Below, in pieces: positions 14,468-25,039 of a stretch of 64,000 nt of DNA. Origin of the DNA: Chlorokybus atmophyticus (lineage: Eukaryota; Streptophyta; Chlorokybophyceae; Chlorokybales; Chlorokybaceae). The notes under the pieces are model-generated. The model searched no databases, was not told the origin of the DNA, and saw only the letters and a list, made by a program, of their open reading frames with translations. Location: contig RHPI01001412.1 in assembly GCA_009103225.1 (NCBI GenBank), positions 54,619 to 118,618 on the forward strand, in the 5' to 3' direction. Position 1 is the first letter of the stretch. Each line of letters opens with the position of its first letter. Both the position numbers and the translations under genes were made by a program.

Positions 14468-16859
14468 ACACAANGCTCATTTGACGGTCATGCAATGCCG
14501 CCAGCGCCTCATTCCAAAATGGCTCCTGCGTATCGGGCTCTATAGCGCGTTGCCATGTGGCCATCATATCTTGAATGCGTGTCGCCAGAATAGGTGTTGA
14601 CGGTATGACGTGTGGCACACACCGCCGCCAGTAGTGTCGCGGCAACTTACCAACCTGAGGGAATAGTTATACGTAATGATAGAGTGCACGTGCCCCNNNG
14701 TCCTTCTCCCCCTTTGCACACACTTAATGCAGTTGCACCTGCTCAGGCGTCTTTTTTGCCACATTCAACAACCACTCTCGCAAAGCTTGCTCTTTTTCTT
14801 TGTCCGGCTCAAACATGGCTTGACTCAACTCACCCAAAAAACGCGCTGCATAAATAGCACCCCAAGTTGTTAAGGATATAATGCAATAACATAATAAACA
14901 ATTATGCGCGACACCTTTCAATGGGCTTGAGGCCGGAATCAGACGCGCATAACAGTCCATAAAATGCCAAGGGTCCTCTTTCACAACCAAACTTGCACTC
15001 CCAAAAGCAGGACAAAGGATCTCTTCCATGATGGCAATGTTGTCGTAATACACCACACGTAACGGCTAACCACAAACAAATATTTGAGTCACATGTGCTA
15101 TCAATGTTAACACGCACAGTGATCTTGCACCAGTATGCAAGTGTGTACCCGGTTGTTTTTTTGTGTAAAAACTCCGTGTACTATCTTACGCAGCAATGAT
15201 TCAACTTCAGACATCGCGGATGATGTCGCAAAGTACCACCCGATCACCTGCACATCCACAAAGAAAACCAAGTATATCCAGCAATTCTCATGCGTGGAAG
15301 GGCGGAGAGGCGGGGTGGATGGCGGGGTGGGGGGGCCGGGAGGGGGGAGGGGAGGGGGAGATATGACAAATGAAACTACTTGCTTTGCTTCATTGTACAC
15401 TGTAAAAACCGCTTCGGCAACCTTCTCACCATGATGCCTGATAAACCTGGGCAACTTGAAGCTGTGGTCGACAGCAAAAATCTCCCCTCCCAACCTCACC
15501 ATCTTAGCTTGTTGCCACGCTTGGCGTTCTTGACTATTTTTAACATATGCAGCAAGTAGATAATCTCCGCTAGGCACATAACCCCTATAGCCTTTCGGGT
15601 TCTCAAAAGTGCCAAATGGTGCTGGAGCGGGTATGGTAGAGCGGTACGCTGCAAAACCAGCACTGGCTTGATGGAGATGCTCCCTAACCTCCGAGTATGC
15701 CAAAAGCGCCTATAGCTTCCCATAAAAGTGTGCGAGCCATACATGTCAACTCAAGTATCGTATATGAGTGCTCATGTATATGAAAACCCTTAAGTAGCGA
15801 GTAGTAGTTCACCTTTGTGTATGCGGTGTAATGGCTCTCTTTCAATTGATCTCCAATCTCGGAAGCGGATTGCCCGGCCACGACAGCTCGCGAGATGTGG
15901 TCATAAACGGCCTCGTCCATTCCCGCGCGATGTGTTAAGACAATATTGAGTTCCTCTTGCACGAAGGATGGCAATTGCTTCACGATGCGCTCATCGTATG
16001 TGAAGCACGTGAAGTCTCGATCATTGTTGCCTGCACCCGAATAAAAGAACAATGTTACATGCAGGCAACTACTGGCTACCAACACAGTTGACTTATTGAT
16101 GATACATACCTTTGCATTTCTTGCATCGAAGACACATGCCAAACAACAAATCAGTGCCATTGACTGCAGTGATCTTTCGCATGCGCTTGTACCATCCATC
16201 CGATGTCATAAAATCCTTCTTGCAACACGAGCACAAGTAACTCTTCACGAAATCATTGAAGAATATTTGCGGCGCCCAATAAGTCACATATACAGCATCA
16301 AACAACTTTTGAGCAAGCTCATATGCATGCAAGTATACAGAGCAAGTGCATGCTTGCATGTGCGTGTGTGAGCACACTATAAAGCAAGTTGGTGTGCACG
16401 CTCGGAGTTATCAACAAAGCACTTACATGCCCGCCTTTGGAGTAGAACGCTGTCGGTGAACACGTCTTGCGCGACATTGTCATTAATGGGTTTATAAGCG
16501 GCAGCCAAATGTTAGGCCACACTGTAGAGTCAAGAGGCGTTGAAACAGACCAAGCCTTTGTGAAAGCATCGCGCTTCACGATTGGAAGGTGCTTCTTCAC
16601 TCGCTGAAGGGCTTCATCGTATATTGGATGCCCGGCCTCTATCTCCTGCTCTCCTTGCTCTACACGCACGCACGCACGGACACACACACATGATGTCACA
16701 ATGGTGGTGTAGTGGTAATGTGAGCATTTTAGCAAGGCTTATTACATTTCTCACACCTTGTTGCCCTTGTTCCACATTGTGTGGCGGATCAGATGAGGAA
16801 GGAGGAGCTGGTTGGTGGTATAGCGGCGTTGATGAAGGAGGAGGAGGCGCCATTGGCAT
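10207..16859 (-). CDS. DUF6729/KDZ-like DDE transposase, intron-rich, with micro-exon array
   Basis: Inferred exons on the minus strand are 16859-16757, 16659-16427, 16317-16110, 16030-15813, 15709-15380, 15247-15149, 15065-14915, 14845-14739, 14654-~14476 (ends at an N), 14370-14105, 13999-13790, eight micro-exons 13522-11343, 11185-10963, 10897-10848 and 10752-10207. Order of domains: Pro-rich N-terminus; a DUF6729-like zinc-binding block (YWAPQIFFNDF, LCSCCKKDF, GWYKRMRKI, CLRCKKCKG); an RNase-H-like core with candidate acids in FAVDHSFKLPRF, VVYYDN and RGTSPLEGFH, plus the conserved EDPWHFMDCYARL; a micro-exon Pro/Ala repeat linker; and a C-terminal zinc-knuckle-like RTCKQCYHYKHG. The same block order occurs in animal DUF6729 transposon proteins (from memory). 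All exon phases match except micro-exon 13522-13464, which lacks one base. The last intron (10847-10753) is one of two possible solutions; reading through it stops at 10689. No terminal inverted repeats were recognised. Confidence 0.7.
11343..13522 (-). repeat. tandem array of eight ~60-nt micro-exons
   Basis: Eight copies of a short exon lie at 13522-13464, 13281-13222, 13072-13013, 12275-12219, 12072-12013, 11835-11776, 11609-11550 and 11405-11343. Lengths are 59, 60, 60, 57, 60, 60, 60 and 63 nt. Each is preceded on the minus strand by a CAG acceptor, begins GTC, and ends just before GTAAGT. Seven are phase-0 symmetrical and encode variants of V(N/D)APxPQPVPxARRAATAEH. The introns between them are rich in GTGC, GTGTGG and CATGC repeats and share blocks such as the segment ending GCTGGCGGCCTTGTCTAT (near 11485 and 12957). 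This indicates duplication of exon plus intron together. Confidence 0.85.
12292..12604. repeat. (GTGTGG)n minisatellite flanking an N-gap, with duplicated flank
   Basis: GTGTGG repeats run at about 12292-12357 and 12511-12600 around an N at 12510. The unique sequence after the first tract (about 12323-12509) is repeated identically after the second (about 12567-12753), offset 244 bp. This is most simply two unmerged copies of one locus at a scaffold gap. Confidence 0.85.
13700..13733. repeat. (GA)n microsatellite
   Basis: About 17 uninterrupted GA units lie in the transposase intron between its last core exon and the micro-exon array. Confidence 0.9.
14408..14465. repeat. (GA)n microsatellite next to an N
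   Basis: About 29 GA units lie in a transposase intron. An N at 14474 follows, which hides the donor of the preceding exon. Confidence 0.9.
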
Positions 16860-17377
16860 TTGCCCCTCACCAGCTTGAGCCCCAAACTATGATCTACACC
16901 CCTCCTACCTCCTTAAGAAACCTTACCCCTGCTTTACCTCCTTCTCTCCTTCTCTCCCTCACATCTATGCCGCCACGCGGCCACGCCACCTCCACGACGC
17001 CGCCGTCATTACCAGCTGCTACAATACTGATCTAGGGTTTGAGGCAAGTATTAGCCGTTCATCTAATTAGCAGACAGTCCATCTAATTGGAGGCAGCCTC
17101 TAATTAGAGGGTCCTCGACTAGCTTTGAAAACGTCAAGGCACGCCGTGTAGGGCCCGCGATGTAGTGCTAGAAACTAGATAAGAATATGCCGTTGGTCCG
17201 ACCAAATAGCCGAAAAAAATAAACAAAAACAGCTCCACTATCGGCCGACCAACCGGTCCGGTCGCGTTTGAAAAAAAGGCCGCTACTGTCGGCCAGCTGA
17301 CCGGCGGTCAGCGTGGCCTTAACGCTTGATTGTATTTGGTCTTGTATTTACTCGGCGGGGAGCAGGGCGGTCGTCGA

Positions 17378-17409
17378 TGCTTTGTATTTGGTCGACCAAA
17401 TACAAAGCA
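17378..17409. repeat. perfect 32-bp palindrome centred on GTCGAC
   Basis: Arms of 16 bp (TGCTTTGTATTTGGTC and its exact complement) meet without a spacer. Further partial copies of TGTATTTGGTC lie at about 17331 and, inverted, at about 17410, so the motif recurs on both strands within 100 bp. Confidence 0.95.
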
Positions 17410-18021
17410 CGACCAAATACAACACCGTTCCTTGCTACCCGACGCACCACGCCTTCCCCTACTACAGTGATGCGAAGCAGCTTCCCGCAGTCATTCATAA
17501 AGTGTAATACACGCTGACACTGGACATAATGTAGCCTGAATGCATGTTACGTCAGGCAGTTACCACCAATCATGCTTGGGTCATAACATTAAGTTACCGC
17601 CTATGCTTGCCATGCTGTAGGCATGCTGCTGAAGCGGCCAAGGCGGCGGCGGCAGAGATGTCCCACTTGAGGCAGCGTTCACTTTTGTGGGCGTGGCCTG
17701 GTGGTACGGCCATCACTCGCTCCAGCATGATGCAACTCCGCAGCAGAAAAACCAAGCAGCATGACTGCTTGTTGTTTCTCGGGCTGCGCTGACGGCTTTT
17801 GCCTTCAGTTGGTGTTGTCGTGAGGTTAGCGGCTGCTGGTGTCCCATCTGACTGCTGCTAGCTGGCGTGCTGCTGCATCACAATTGCCCATGAGTCTTTG
17901 GTACCTCACTTGCTTGCAAATTAGACGACATGCATGTCAGGATGCAGTTTCAAAACTCTGTCATGCCATATCATTCATTGTGACGCATGCACTCTACTGC
18001 GATTGATGCCTGCTGTGAGAA

Positions 18022-18066
18022 ATAATGTACCAGCCTGGCTGAATTGCCAACAGGCTGATACATTAT
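18022..18066. repeat. hairpin, 16-bp stem with one mismatch
   Basis: The segment 18022-18037 is the inverted complement of 18051-18066 except for one position; the loop is 13 nt. It lies in the unit preceding family copy 1. Confidence 0.85.
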
Positions 18067-18336
18067 AGAAATCATGTTACCACTGTCATCTAACTAGAAC
18101 AGCCCTTCAAGCCCTTGCATGTGCATCTGTTCCGTATAGCACTGGTCCCTGGCTGCTTTCTCGCCCGCTGTGCGGCTAATGATGCTGGCAATGCCCACAT
18201 GCACTGCATCGACAGCTTCTCGTTGCCAGCGGCCTCTACCTTAAACATTGTCAACTCATGTTTCAACACACAATACATCGACGGATAACCACAGCACACA
18301 CTACACAAGACTACACAACCCAACAGGCTTAGGTTA

Positions 18337-18395
18337 GTTCTAGACCAAGTTGTGTGTAACGTGTTGAACACGTTATACACAACTTGGTCTAGAAC
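18337..18395. repeat. near-perfect 59-bp palindrome (29-bp arms)
   Basis: Arms 18337-18365 and 18367-18395 are inverted complements with a single C/T mismatch and a one-base centre (18366). The palindrome lies immediately upstream of family copy 1, the same relative position as the 64-bp palindrome upstream of copy 3. Confidence 0.95.
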
Positions 18396-18399
18396 ACGT

Positions 18400-18800
18400 C
18401 GTGTTCATGGCTTTGATATGGTGTTGTGACCTGCAATGCAGCTTACACTATGCGTGCTGCAGTGGCCTAGATGAAGTGAACAACCTGAGCTACGTTTTCA
18501 TTGTCCGGCTTTTGAAACCACACACCTGCACTGAATGCCTGAGGTCACGCGCGAAAGGCAAAACATACATCATCGGGTCCCCCGGGAGCCTGATTTGAAC
18601 TTAGGGTTGAATGCTGCGCCAACGCATTGAATTGGTACCGACACACACTGGCGATCGCGAGCCCGTGGCTATGGAGCTGTACACTGCTGGCGAGCTGCTT
18701 TGAGCCTGGGCACAAGCTTTGACGCTCAACCCCGTCATTGAAGGTGAGAGAGAGGTAGTGAGGCAAGGAGCGTTAGGAGTTTGGAGCGGGTGATGCAGAC
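18400..18800 (+). pseudogene. copy 1 of a multicopy beta-sandwich/SUMO-motif family, decayed
   Basis: The plus strand retains GKTYIIGSPG and flanking words shared with the copies at 25040, 58984 and 61840. A stop follows directly after GSPGSLI, and the downstream block aligns only with frame changes (MELYTAGELL against MEMCIDGKLL in copy 2). The C-terminal half with the SUMO-interaction-like motif was not found here. It is a truncated, non-functional copy. Confidence 0.75.
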
Positions 18801-20764
18801 ACACATGTCTATGTGTGTGCACGCACACAGCTACCCACCCAAACGCACAGCAAAGCATGTGTGCACGCCATGCCACAACAATACGCATGTGCACAATCAT
18901 ACATCAGGTGCAAACACACGCATGCATGCACGCAAGCGCGCGCGCTTGCGCGCACATGCTTTCATGCACAGGTGAACAGACCCACCCCCTCCCCCCTCCT
19001 CCCAAAGAACTAACCATCCCTGCAGATTGCAGAGGTGACTGTGGCAAGTTCTGTGTAAGTCACTTGCTATGGAGCTCGCTGAGGCTGGCAAGACGACGGA
19101 GTCAAGAGATGTTGATAGTGAACAACAGCTCAGCTCCCATCCTCACAAGCAATTTGCTCATGTGCTCAAACCATTGACCATGCGACTCCCTCGCGTGCGA
19201 ATGTGCTGACGGCTGGGGCGGCGGGACTTTTCGCGGGGGCGCCATGGCTGTGGCGGAGCATACCTCTGTCTCAAGCCAGTGAGACACTGAGCGAGCTGAT
19301 CTGGAAAAAGAGAGCGTTGGGAGCGTGCTGCACACCTGGAACATGGGCTTGATGCACTTACGATGATATTCAAGTGGAGAGGGCTGTCTTACACCACTGC
19401 CCGCATGGTATGTGCTGTGTGCGTGTGCATCCCCCNCCCCCCCTCCCTCTCTTCTTACACCCGCACCCGTGCCCGTGCGCATGCATGCGGATGCGCACGA
19501 GCACACACGCTATGGACATACGCGCACGCGCACACGCACACGTGATGGACAGACAAAAGTTACATGCTGTAGGTGGAGTTGGCAAGGCATGAAGGCGATG
19601 CTGTCGCTGCATATGGGAGAAGTGCTCCGGAACACCGAGTCCACATCGGTGAGACGATGCAGGTACACAATCATTGGCTGCACCCTGACTGCATGTCTGC
19701 TTGTGACATGCACACCCGTAAGGCTTTGTATACACACGTCATTGAGAAACAGATAATAAGTGTAGGACCATCGTACCGACTATGTGGGGTGTACTCCCCT
19801 TGCAGCTGAAGTGCATATTGGCAAGGCGGAGATGCCGCAAGCATTGACAGAGCCAAGAGCAGGCGCGTGGCGTGAATGACGTGCAACAAAGGCTGCTTTG
19901 AACTATGTGAACTTTGTTTGATGTGATGTGCAACTGGTCGCATCTTGATTTGCACCTACTCGCTATGCTACTCCAGGACTGCACCAGGCAACGTGTGCCC
20001 AATTAGCCAATACGACCGCTAAGTTTTGGTTCAACTCACTATCGCCACTTGCATTGTATACAGATAATGCCTTGTATGCTATGCACGATAAATGAGCATG
20101 TTGCTTATGAACTGCTGCCTGCAGGCCTTCGCATCACATACAATCACTGTACTGTTATTGCCTTTGCAATCACGAGTGCCTTGTAGTCGCGCTAGAAATG
20201 CAACAGTTAGCGTAAGCAACCTTCTTCTGTAACTTTGCGCGTGCAGATGAAGGGTGACACACAAAACATGTCGTGCAATAGTGTGGTTGTCGACACCTAC
20301 CAAATCTTACTTGACTTCAGGGAAGCACACGCGCGTGGACACACAGACATGCATGCGCACGCAGGGGAGTGTCGCGCCCAGGGGAACTCATCTTGGGCAA
20401 GTTCTGTGTGGCGAGGTGTGCTCTTGCAAACTAACAAGCCCTTTTACCTGCTTGAATGCAAGAAGATGCATACAGAGCCAGACTGGATCAGCGACCAATG
20501 CTCCACCACACTCTGCACAATCAACTATGTACGTACAATTAATAATTTGCCTTGCGCTGTACCAACAAGGCATTGCCTGGCCTAATTTACAAATATGCAA
20601 CTAGTTACAATGCCTGGGCAAACCAATCAATATAAACAGTGCTTGTCGACACAATATGCACCTAGGGCAGCAACTGTATTTGTATGTACAAGGGATGTCC
20701 TGCCCGTTGCAAATGAGCGAGCTGCTCAGATATCTTGGTTTAAGCAGTTCCCGATTGCTTCGAG
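18801..20764. other. accessory DNA with exon-like fragments, no gene resolved
   Basis: Exon-like islands occur on the plus strand: about 19576-19655 after a GTAG acceptor, about 19806-19878 after TTGCAG, and about 20247-20530 after GTGCAG. They are separated by GT-rich sequence and contain no family I can name. An N lies at 19436 within a C-run. They may be remains of a transposon or host gene. No start or stop can be defended. Confidence 0.3.
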
Positions 20765-22030
20765 TTAGCCGAAAGCAAACCGGCAACTGTTGAGAACATT
20801 CTGCGCGTTGAAGCGGACGATAGTCAGCGACTGTCGGTCTTTCACGCGGTGCAGTCTCAGTGTCGTCGGGTTGTAAGCCATGCGAACCGTGTCCATGTCC
20901 CCCAACGACAGGCCCTGTGGTGCCACGTTTGCCGTGTGCTCGTTGGGCAGCGCTTCCATTCGCAGCGAGGTCAAGCTGCTGTAGCTATTGGCCATCATAG
21001 CAAGCGCCATGGGGATGGTGGTTGCCACGTGGGTGGGAACAGGTTGTCCATCGAGCATGCTGCGTGCAGACTCTTCACTGCCAAACATCAATGCCGCCAT
21101 ACCGGTGCCGCTGCTGGCATGAGCTCCACACCAATTCGTGATGCACCACAACGGAACTTGGCTCGCTGACGTGCTCAGGACTGTGGGCAGCGCAATGCCG
21201 TTCGTGTCGCGTCCGGATGTGAGCATGATGTAGTCTTCTTGTGGCCTTGGTAACAACAATCCCGCAGGCACCTTATGCAAACATGCATTTAAGCGCAACA
21301 CATCTTGGCGCACAGTGCTTCCAATGTGTTCCTTGCAACTGTTTCCGTCCCAGACATATTGCTCAAGTGTGCCGTAACCACTACTGCCATGGATTCTTGC
21401 CACACTTACAATGGAAGGGTCGTCACCCGCCCCAGCAAAGTCAGCAACCATATTGTCCACCCAGCTTGCCAGCTCCCGAATATCCATCATTGGAGTGGTA
21501 ACGTCAATGTGATACTTGCGCGTGAACATGTGGGTGCGCTGGTCATGCAGAGTCAGCCGGCGGTGCCAGAGCGCAGACCAAGGCACGGTGCATGCCACCC
21601 CACCGAATCTTGAAGGAGATGTGAAAGTGAAAGCCCCACTCGCCAGAAGTGCTGCCCAGCGGCTTTGTCCAACAATAGGCTGCGCTCGAGCCTCTAGCTG
21701 ATAGCGGTTCAACCCTCCAAACGCAACAACCTCATTGAACACGGGCAGTGGCACTTTTGGTCCCTCCTTCCGCTCTGCTGTCACCAAATTCTTCCGCAAC
21801 AGGTGTGCAAGGTCCTGGGAATGCTGAGCTTTCTTGGCAGCCGGCACGCGCAAATACTTCTTGAATTTACGCAATCGGTGACGCATCAGCGCCCCGTCTT
21901 CAAGCATTCTCCCGCAACAGCAAACGGCAACTGGACTCTGCTGCCTCGCTGCGCAATAGCTGGCCTGCATGTACATGCCATTGGTTATGGCCCCATGGCA
22001 ACATTCCCAAGCCTCCCCTTTTCCCACCAA
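20765..22030 (-). CDS. orphan ORF, 421 codons, unknown function
   Basis: A single uninterrupted minus-strand frame of 421 codons has balanced composition, so it is probably real coding DNA. I do not recognise the family. Visible features are a basic N-terminal stretch (RHRLRKFKKYLRVP), scattered Cys residues, and a C-terminal LSLGDMDTVRMAYN segment reminiscent of the last helix of some metzincin proteases; no HExxH zinc motif is present. The first ~50 codons may be intronic: CAG acceptors exist near codons 22 and 28. The true 5' exons may be the duplicated ones at 22.3-23.06 kb. Single large exons like this also occur in mobile elements. Confidence 0.5.
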   Translation of the reverse strand: MVGKGEAWECCHGAITNGMYMQASYCAARQQSPVAVCCCGRMLEDGALMRHRLRKFKKYLRVPAAKKAQHSQDLAHLLRKNLVTAERKEGPKVPLPVFNEVVAFGGLNRYQLEARAQPIVGQSRWAALLASGAFTFTSPSRFGGVACTVPWSALWHRRLTLHDQRTHMFTRKYHIDVTTPMMDIRELASWVDNMVADFAGAGDDPSIVSVARIHGSSGYGTLEQYVWDGNSCKEHIGSTVRQDVLRLNACLHKVPAGLLLPRPQEDYIMLTSGRDTNGIALPTVLSTSASQVPLWCITNWCGAHASSGTGMAALMFGSEESARSMLDGQPVPTHVATTIPMALAMMANSYSSLTSLRMEALPNEHTANVAPQGLSLGDMDTVRMAYNPTTLRLHRVKDRQSLTIVRFNAQNVLNSCRFAFG

Positions 22031-22083
22031 TGCACTTCAGTAGAATGACGTAACGATTGTCAAAATAGCACACATCATGTCAA

Positions 22084-22121
22084 GGCTGTCAGTCGTGGCA
22101 ACCTACACGCGACTGACAGCC
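22084..22121. repeat. hairpin with perfect 12-bp stem
   Basis: GGCTGTCAGTCG at 22084-22095 pairs exactly with CGACTGACAGCC at 22110-22121 across a 14-nt loop, just upstream of the orphan ORF. Confidence 0.9.
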
Positions 22122-22299
22122 TCGCCGACGATGATAATCACGCCGCCGTCGACGACACACACGGGCATGCAACAACAAATGGCTCAAGACAAATCCAGCA
22201 ATATTCCGTTGATGAGTGCATAAATCATGCGCATTCTTTTCATGAGTGGGTGAGAAAGTCCTGAAGGGGAGGGGGAGGGGGGCGTACCTGAGATGACCA

Positions 22300-23055
22300 C
22301 CTCTCTTTACTCACTCTCCGCCAGCAGCTGCCCACCCACCAACCCAAGCACCACAGGCGAACCCTAGCAACAGAATGACGTAAGCATTGACACAGCACGC
22401 AGCAGGCCAGGGACTATGAGTGCACCATTGCACCAAGTAGTAGCTGCAGCAGGCATGTATTAAGCTACAGCAGTCAAAGCCCCATTGCTGCATTTAAGGG
22501 TGGGTGGATGGTGGGTGGGTGGGTGGGCAAATTACGCAAACGTCGCTCCATAAAGTCATGCAACAACTGGCATGAGAAAGGAGCGAGCAGGATTCCGCTC
22601 ATGAGTGCATGAACGGTGCTCACTCGTTCCATGAGTGGGTGGCAAAGCCCTGGGAGGGGGACGTATCTGAAATGACCAGCTCTTTTGTATTCACTCTCCG
22701 CCAGCAGCTGCCCGCCCACCAACCCAAGCGCCACAGGCGAGCCCTAGCAACATAATGACGTAAGAGTTTGTCAACATAGCACGCAGCAGGCCAAGGACGA
22801 TGAGCCACATTGCACCAAATAGTAGCTGCAGCAGGCATAAGATCAAGCTACAGCAGCAGTCAGAGCCCCCAAATGCTGCAAGCAAGGGTGAGTGGGTGGG
22901 CGTACCTGAATGAACCACCCCTCTTTATCCACTCTCCACCACCACCAACTCCAGCGCCACAGGCGAGCTCTAGCGCCTTCCTTACAACGGAGGACTGCAC
23001 CGACGACACCGGCAAGCACCAAGCTTAGCAGGAAGAGAAAGAGTGGACCCACCAT
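22300..23055 (-). other. candidate 5' exon and tandem duplicates for the orphan gene
   Basis: On the minus strand 23055-22906 encodes a signal-anchor-like N-terminus (MVGPLFLFLLSLVLAGVVGA) followed by a Trp/Arg-rich segment and a GTACGC donor. Two further copies of the Trp/Arg-rich exon lie at about 22740-22670 and 22375-22290. The nearer one ends TTTCAG|ATACGT, so its donor GT has become AT. The outer one keeps GTACGC. Surrounding sequence (GCAGCAGGCCA, TAGTAGCTGCAGCAGG) is duplicated with the exon. Linkage to the ORF at 22030 is plausible but not proven. Confidence 0.4.
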
Positions 23056-25039
23056 GCTGCTGCTCCCGCCCTTCCGTCGCCTGATCTGCTCACAACAACA
23101 CTGACTAGCTGGATACAGGGCACGGTAACGTGAACGAAATGCCGATCGAGTTTGACGACAGTACACAAGACAAACCTACCCTGAGCCGTGGGAAAATGTG
23201 ACAAATGGTAATGGGCGGCATTGCAATGTAATTTATTAGGCCTAAGTAATATAACCATGGCTCGGCGGCCAAAGCGGGGCCGTCGCGGGCAGTGACAATT
23301 CGTGACTCACACGAATCGTGAGTACCGGTAGTTCCCGACTGTGACATGAGTGACACGCAGGAGCGGGACTAGGGCAAAGCCTCATGTCCTTGAGTTGTCC
23401 GGGTCGCTGGCCGGCTATTCAGGTCTGCGCCGACGTGGAGGTTTTGGACGTTGAGAGTCTACGGTGACCGCTGTTGTTGACCGTGCACGAGAATGCGCGG
23501 ACCGGTGTGGTTTGTCGGTGCTGATCCGCGTGACCACGCCAGACTACGAGCACATTTGTCGGCGGTCGTAAAAGCGGCTAACAGTTGGGATCCATTGATG
23601 AGCATGTTACATTGCCGCCGTCAGCGTCGACATAGGTAGCCTGTCATAACCCTGTCAGGCACTGCCTATACAAATCCCAACAGTCGGTCGATGCCGACTC
23701 GCTGGACCCACCACACCAATATCCACGCCGACTCAGCGCCGGTCACCGATGACCGCGCTACTAGCGCAGACCCGGACAACGCAAGGACTGGCCATGTTGA
23801 GGGCTTTGCCCCTAAGCTGTAGGGTACATGTATAAATGGCACGTGCTGCTACCAGCATGATGATTGCGTGCACCGGCTGCATGAGCGTGTCCACGTCGTC
23901 AAGCTGCCCTACGAGCGTCAATGCAAACATGCAATCACGGAGATCCGGATTGGCAGTGTAGGGGGCACGGTGCAGGTGTAGGGTAGTGTCCACCGCCCGA
24001 CTGGACAAAGCCTGCACTGCAGTAGGCATGCCCAGCGTCACGTGCACAGTTCGTTTGCCATCTTCCCGCCCTTTTTTACTGCACGCACAGCCTAACGTAA
24101 TGAGCCAGAATTAACGGTGCTGAAGGTTAATAATGTTACTACTGCCGTTGTATACGAATGCAACCTGCCATGTCTCCGTGCTGCTCCTGCGGCGGCGGCG
24201 GCGGCGGCGGCGATGTCCCACTGAAGGTGACGGTCGTGGCGTGCCTTAGTGGCAGAGACGTCGCTTGCTCACTGTTATGCTTGTTGTGTCTCGGCTGGTC
24301 CTGACGGGTTCTTCTGCCTTCAGCTGGCCTTGCCGTGAGGTTAGCGGTGCCTGCTTGCTGTTTGGGCTTGCTGCAGCTGTCTAACACCTGCCCATGCGTG
24401 TTTGGTGTGTCATAGTCATCTTCTGGGAGGTAAATGTATGGAAGGACGCAGTTTTCAAGATATGCCATACATACATCTTCTCGGCAGGCATGCACTAGTT
24501 GCTTGCAAGGTTGCATTGATTTGAAAACTCAGCCTTAAAGCTATGTTCATGCCTGTAAACTTGACGTGCATACCGCTCGTTGTACTTCAACTGGTGCCTG
24601 CTTTAATATAAGACCAGCCTGTCTGAGATGCCATGAGACTGGCATAGTGGATGAGTCATGCTACATTGTTCGCCTCGTGTAACCAGAGCTTGCTTTCAAG
24701 TCCCTGCATATGCAATATCTGTTGCGTACATCGCTCTTCCTGACTGCAGGCTCAAGCGCTGTAAAAATGGTGCTGATAATGTGATGGTGCGTAGAAGCAG
24801 TGCTCTGCAACAAGACTGGCGCATGCATAGCCAGCTTGTCGTTGCAGAGCGCTGCCTTCAACGATGTCAACCCCTTTTGGTGTCGACACGGTACAACTTA
24901 ACTGCGTGAACAACACAGGAAACACACCACACAAAGCTACATGACATAACAGGTGAACAGTGCTGTAGCCCAACTTTTGTGTCATGTGTTTATGGAAACA
25001 GATGTCATGTCTGTTTGTGACCTACTTTGCATGTTGCAG
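23056..25039. other. intergenic DNA; contains the duplicated 5' unit of family copy 2
   Basis: The part 23056-24100 holds nothing recognised. The part 24160-24520 is a diverged repeat of 17600-17900, including a GGC trinucleotide run at about 24190-24212. The part 24640-25039 precedes the coding remnant of copy 2 and contains short inverted repeats (for example CATGACA...TGTCATG) shortly before the TTGCAG at about 25039. Confidence 0.5.

Larger units (their letters stand above)
16860..18336. other. non-coding DNA with palindromes between the transposase and family copy 1
   Basis: After the transposase 5' end come a CTAGGGTTT motif at about 17031 and repeated TCTAATTAG/TCTAATTGG words at 17060-17120. 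A segment at about 17630-17850 is closely similar to about 24190-24360 (shared words CTTGTTGT, CTGACGG, GTGAGGTTAGCGG). It is probably the 5' part of a duplicated unit that continues into family copies 1 and 2. Confidence 0.5.

Noticed and set aside
13772-14473. Reading the 233-codon minus frame as a separate gene
   Set aside because: It is two exons of the large transposase plus a read-through intron and a CT tract.
20765-22030. Metalloprotease call for the orphan ORF
   Set aside because: The C-terminal helix resembles metzincin ends, but no HExxH motif exists in the frame.
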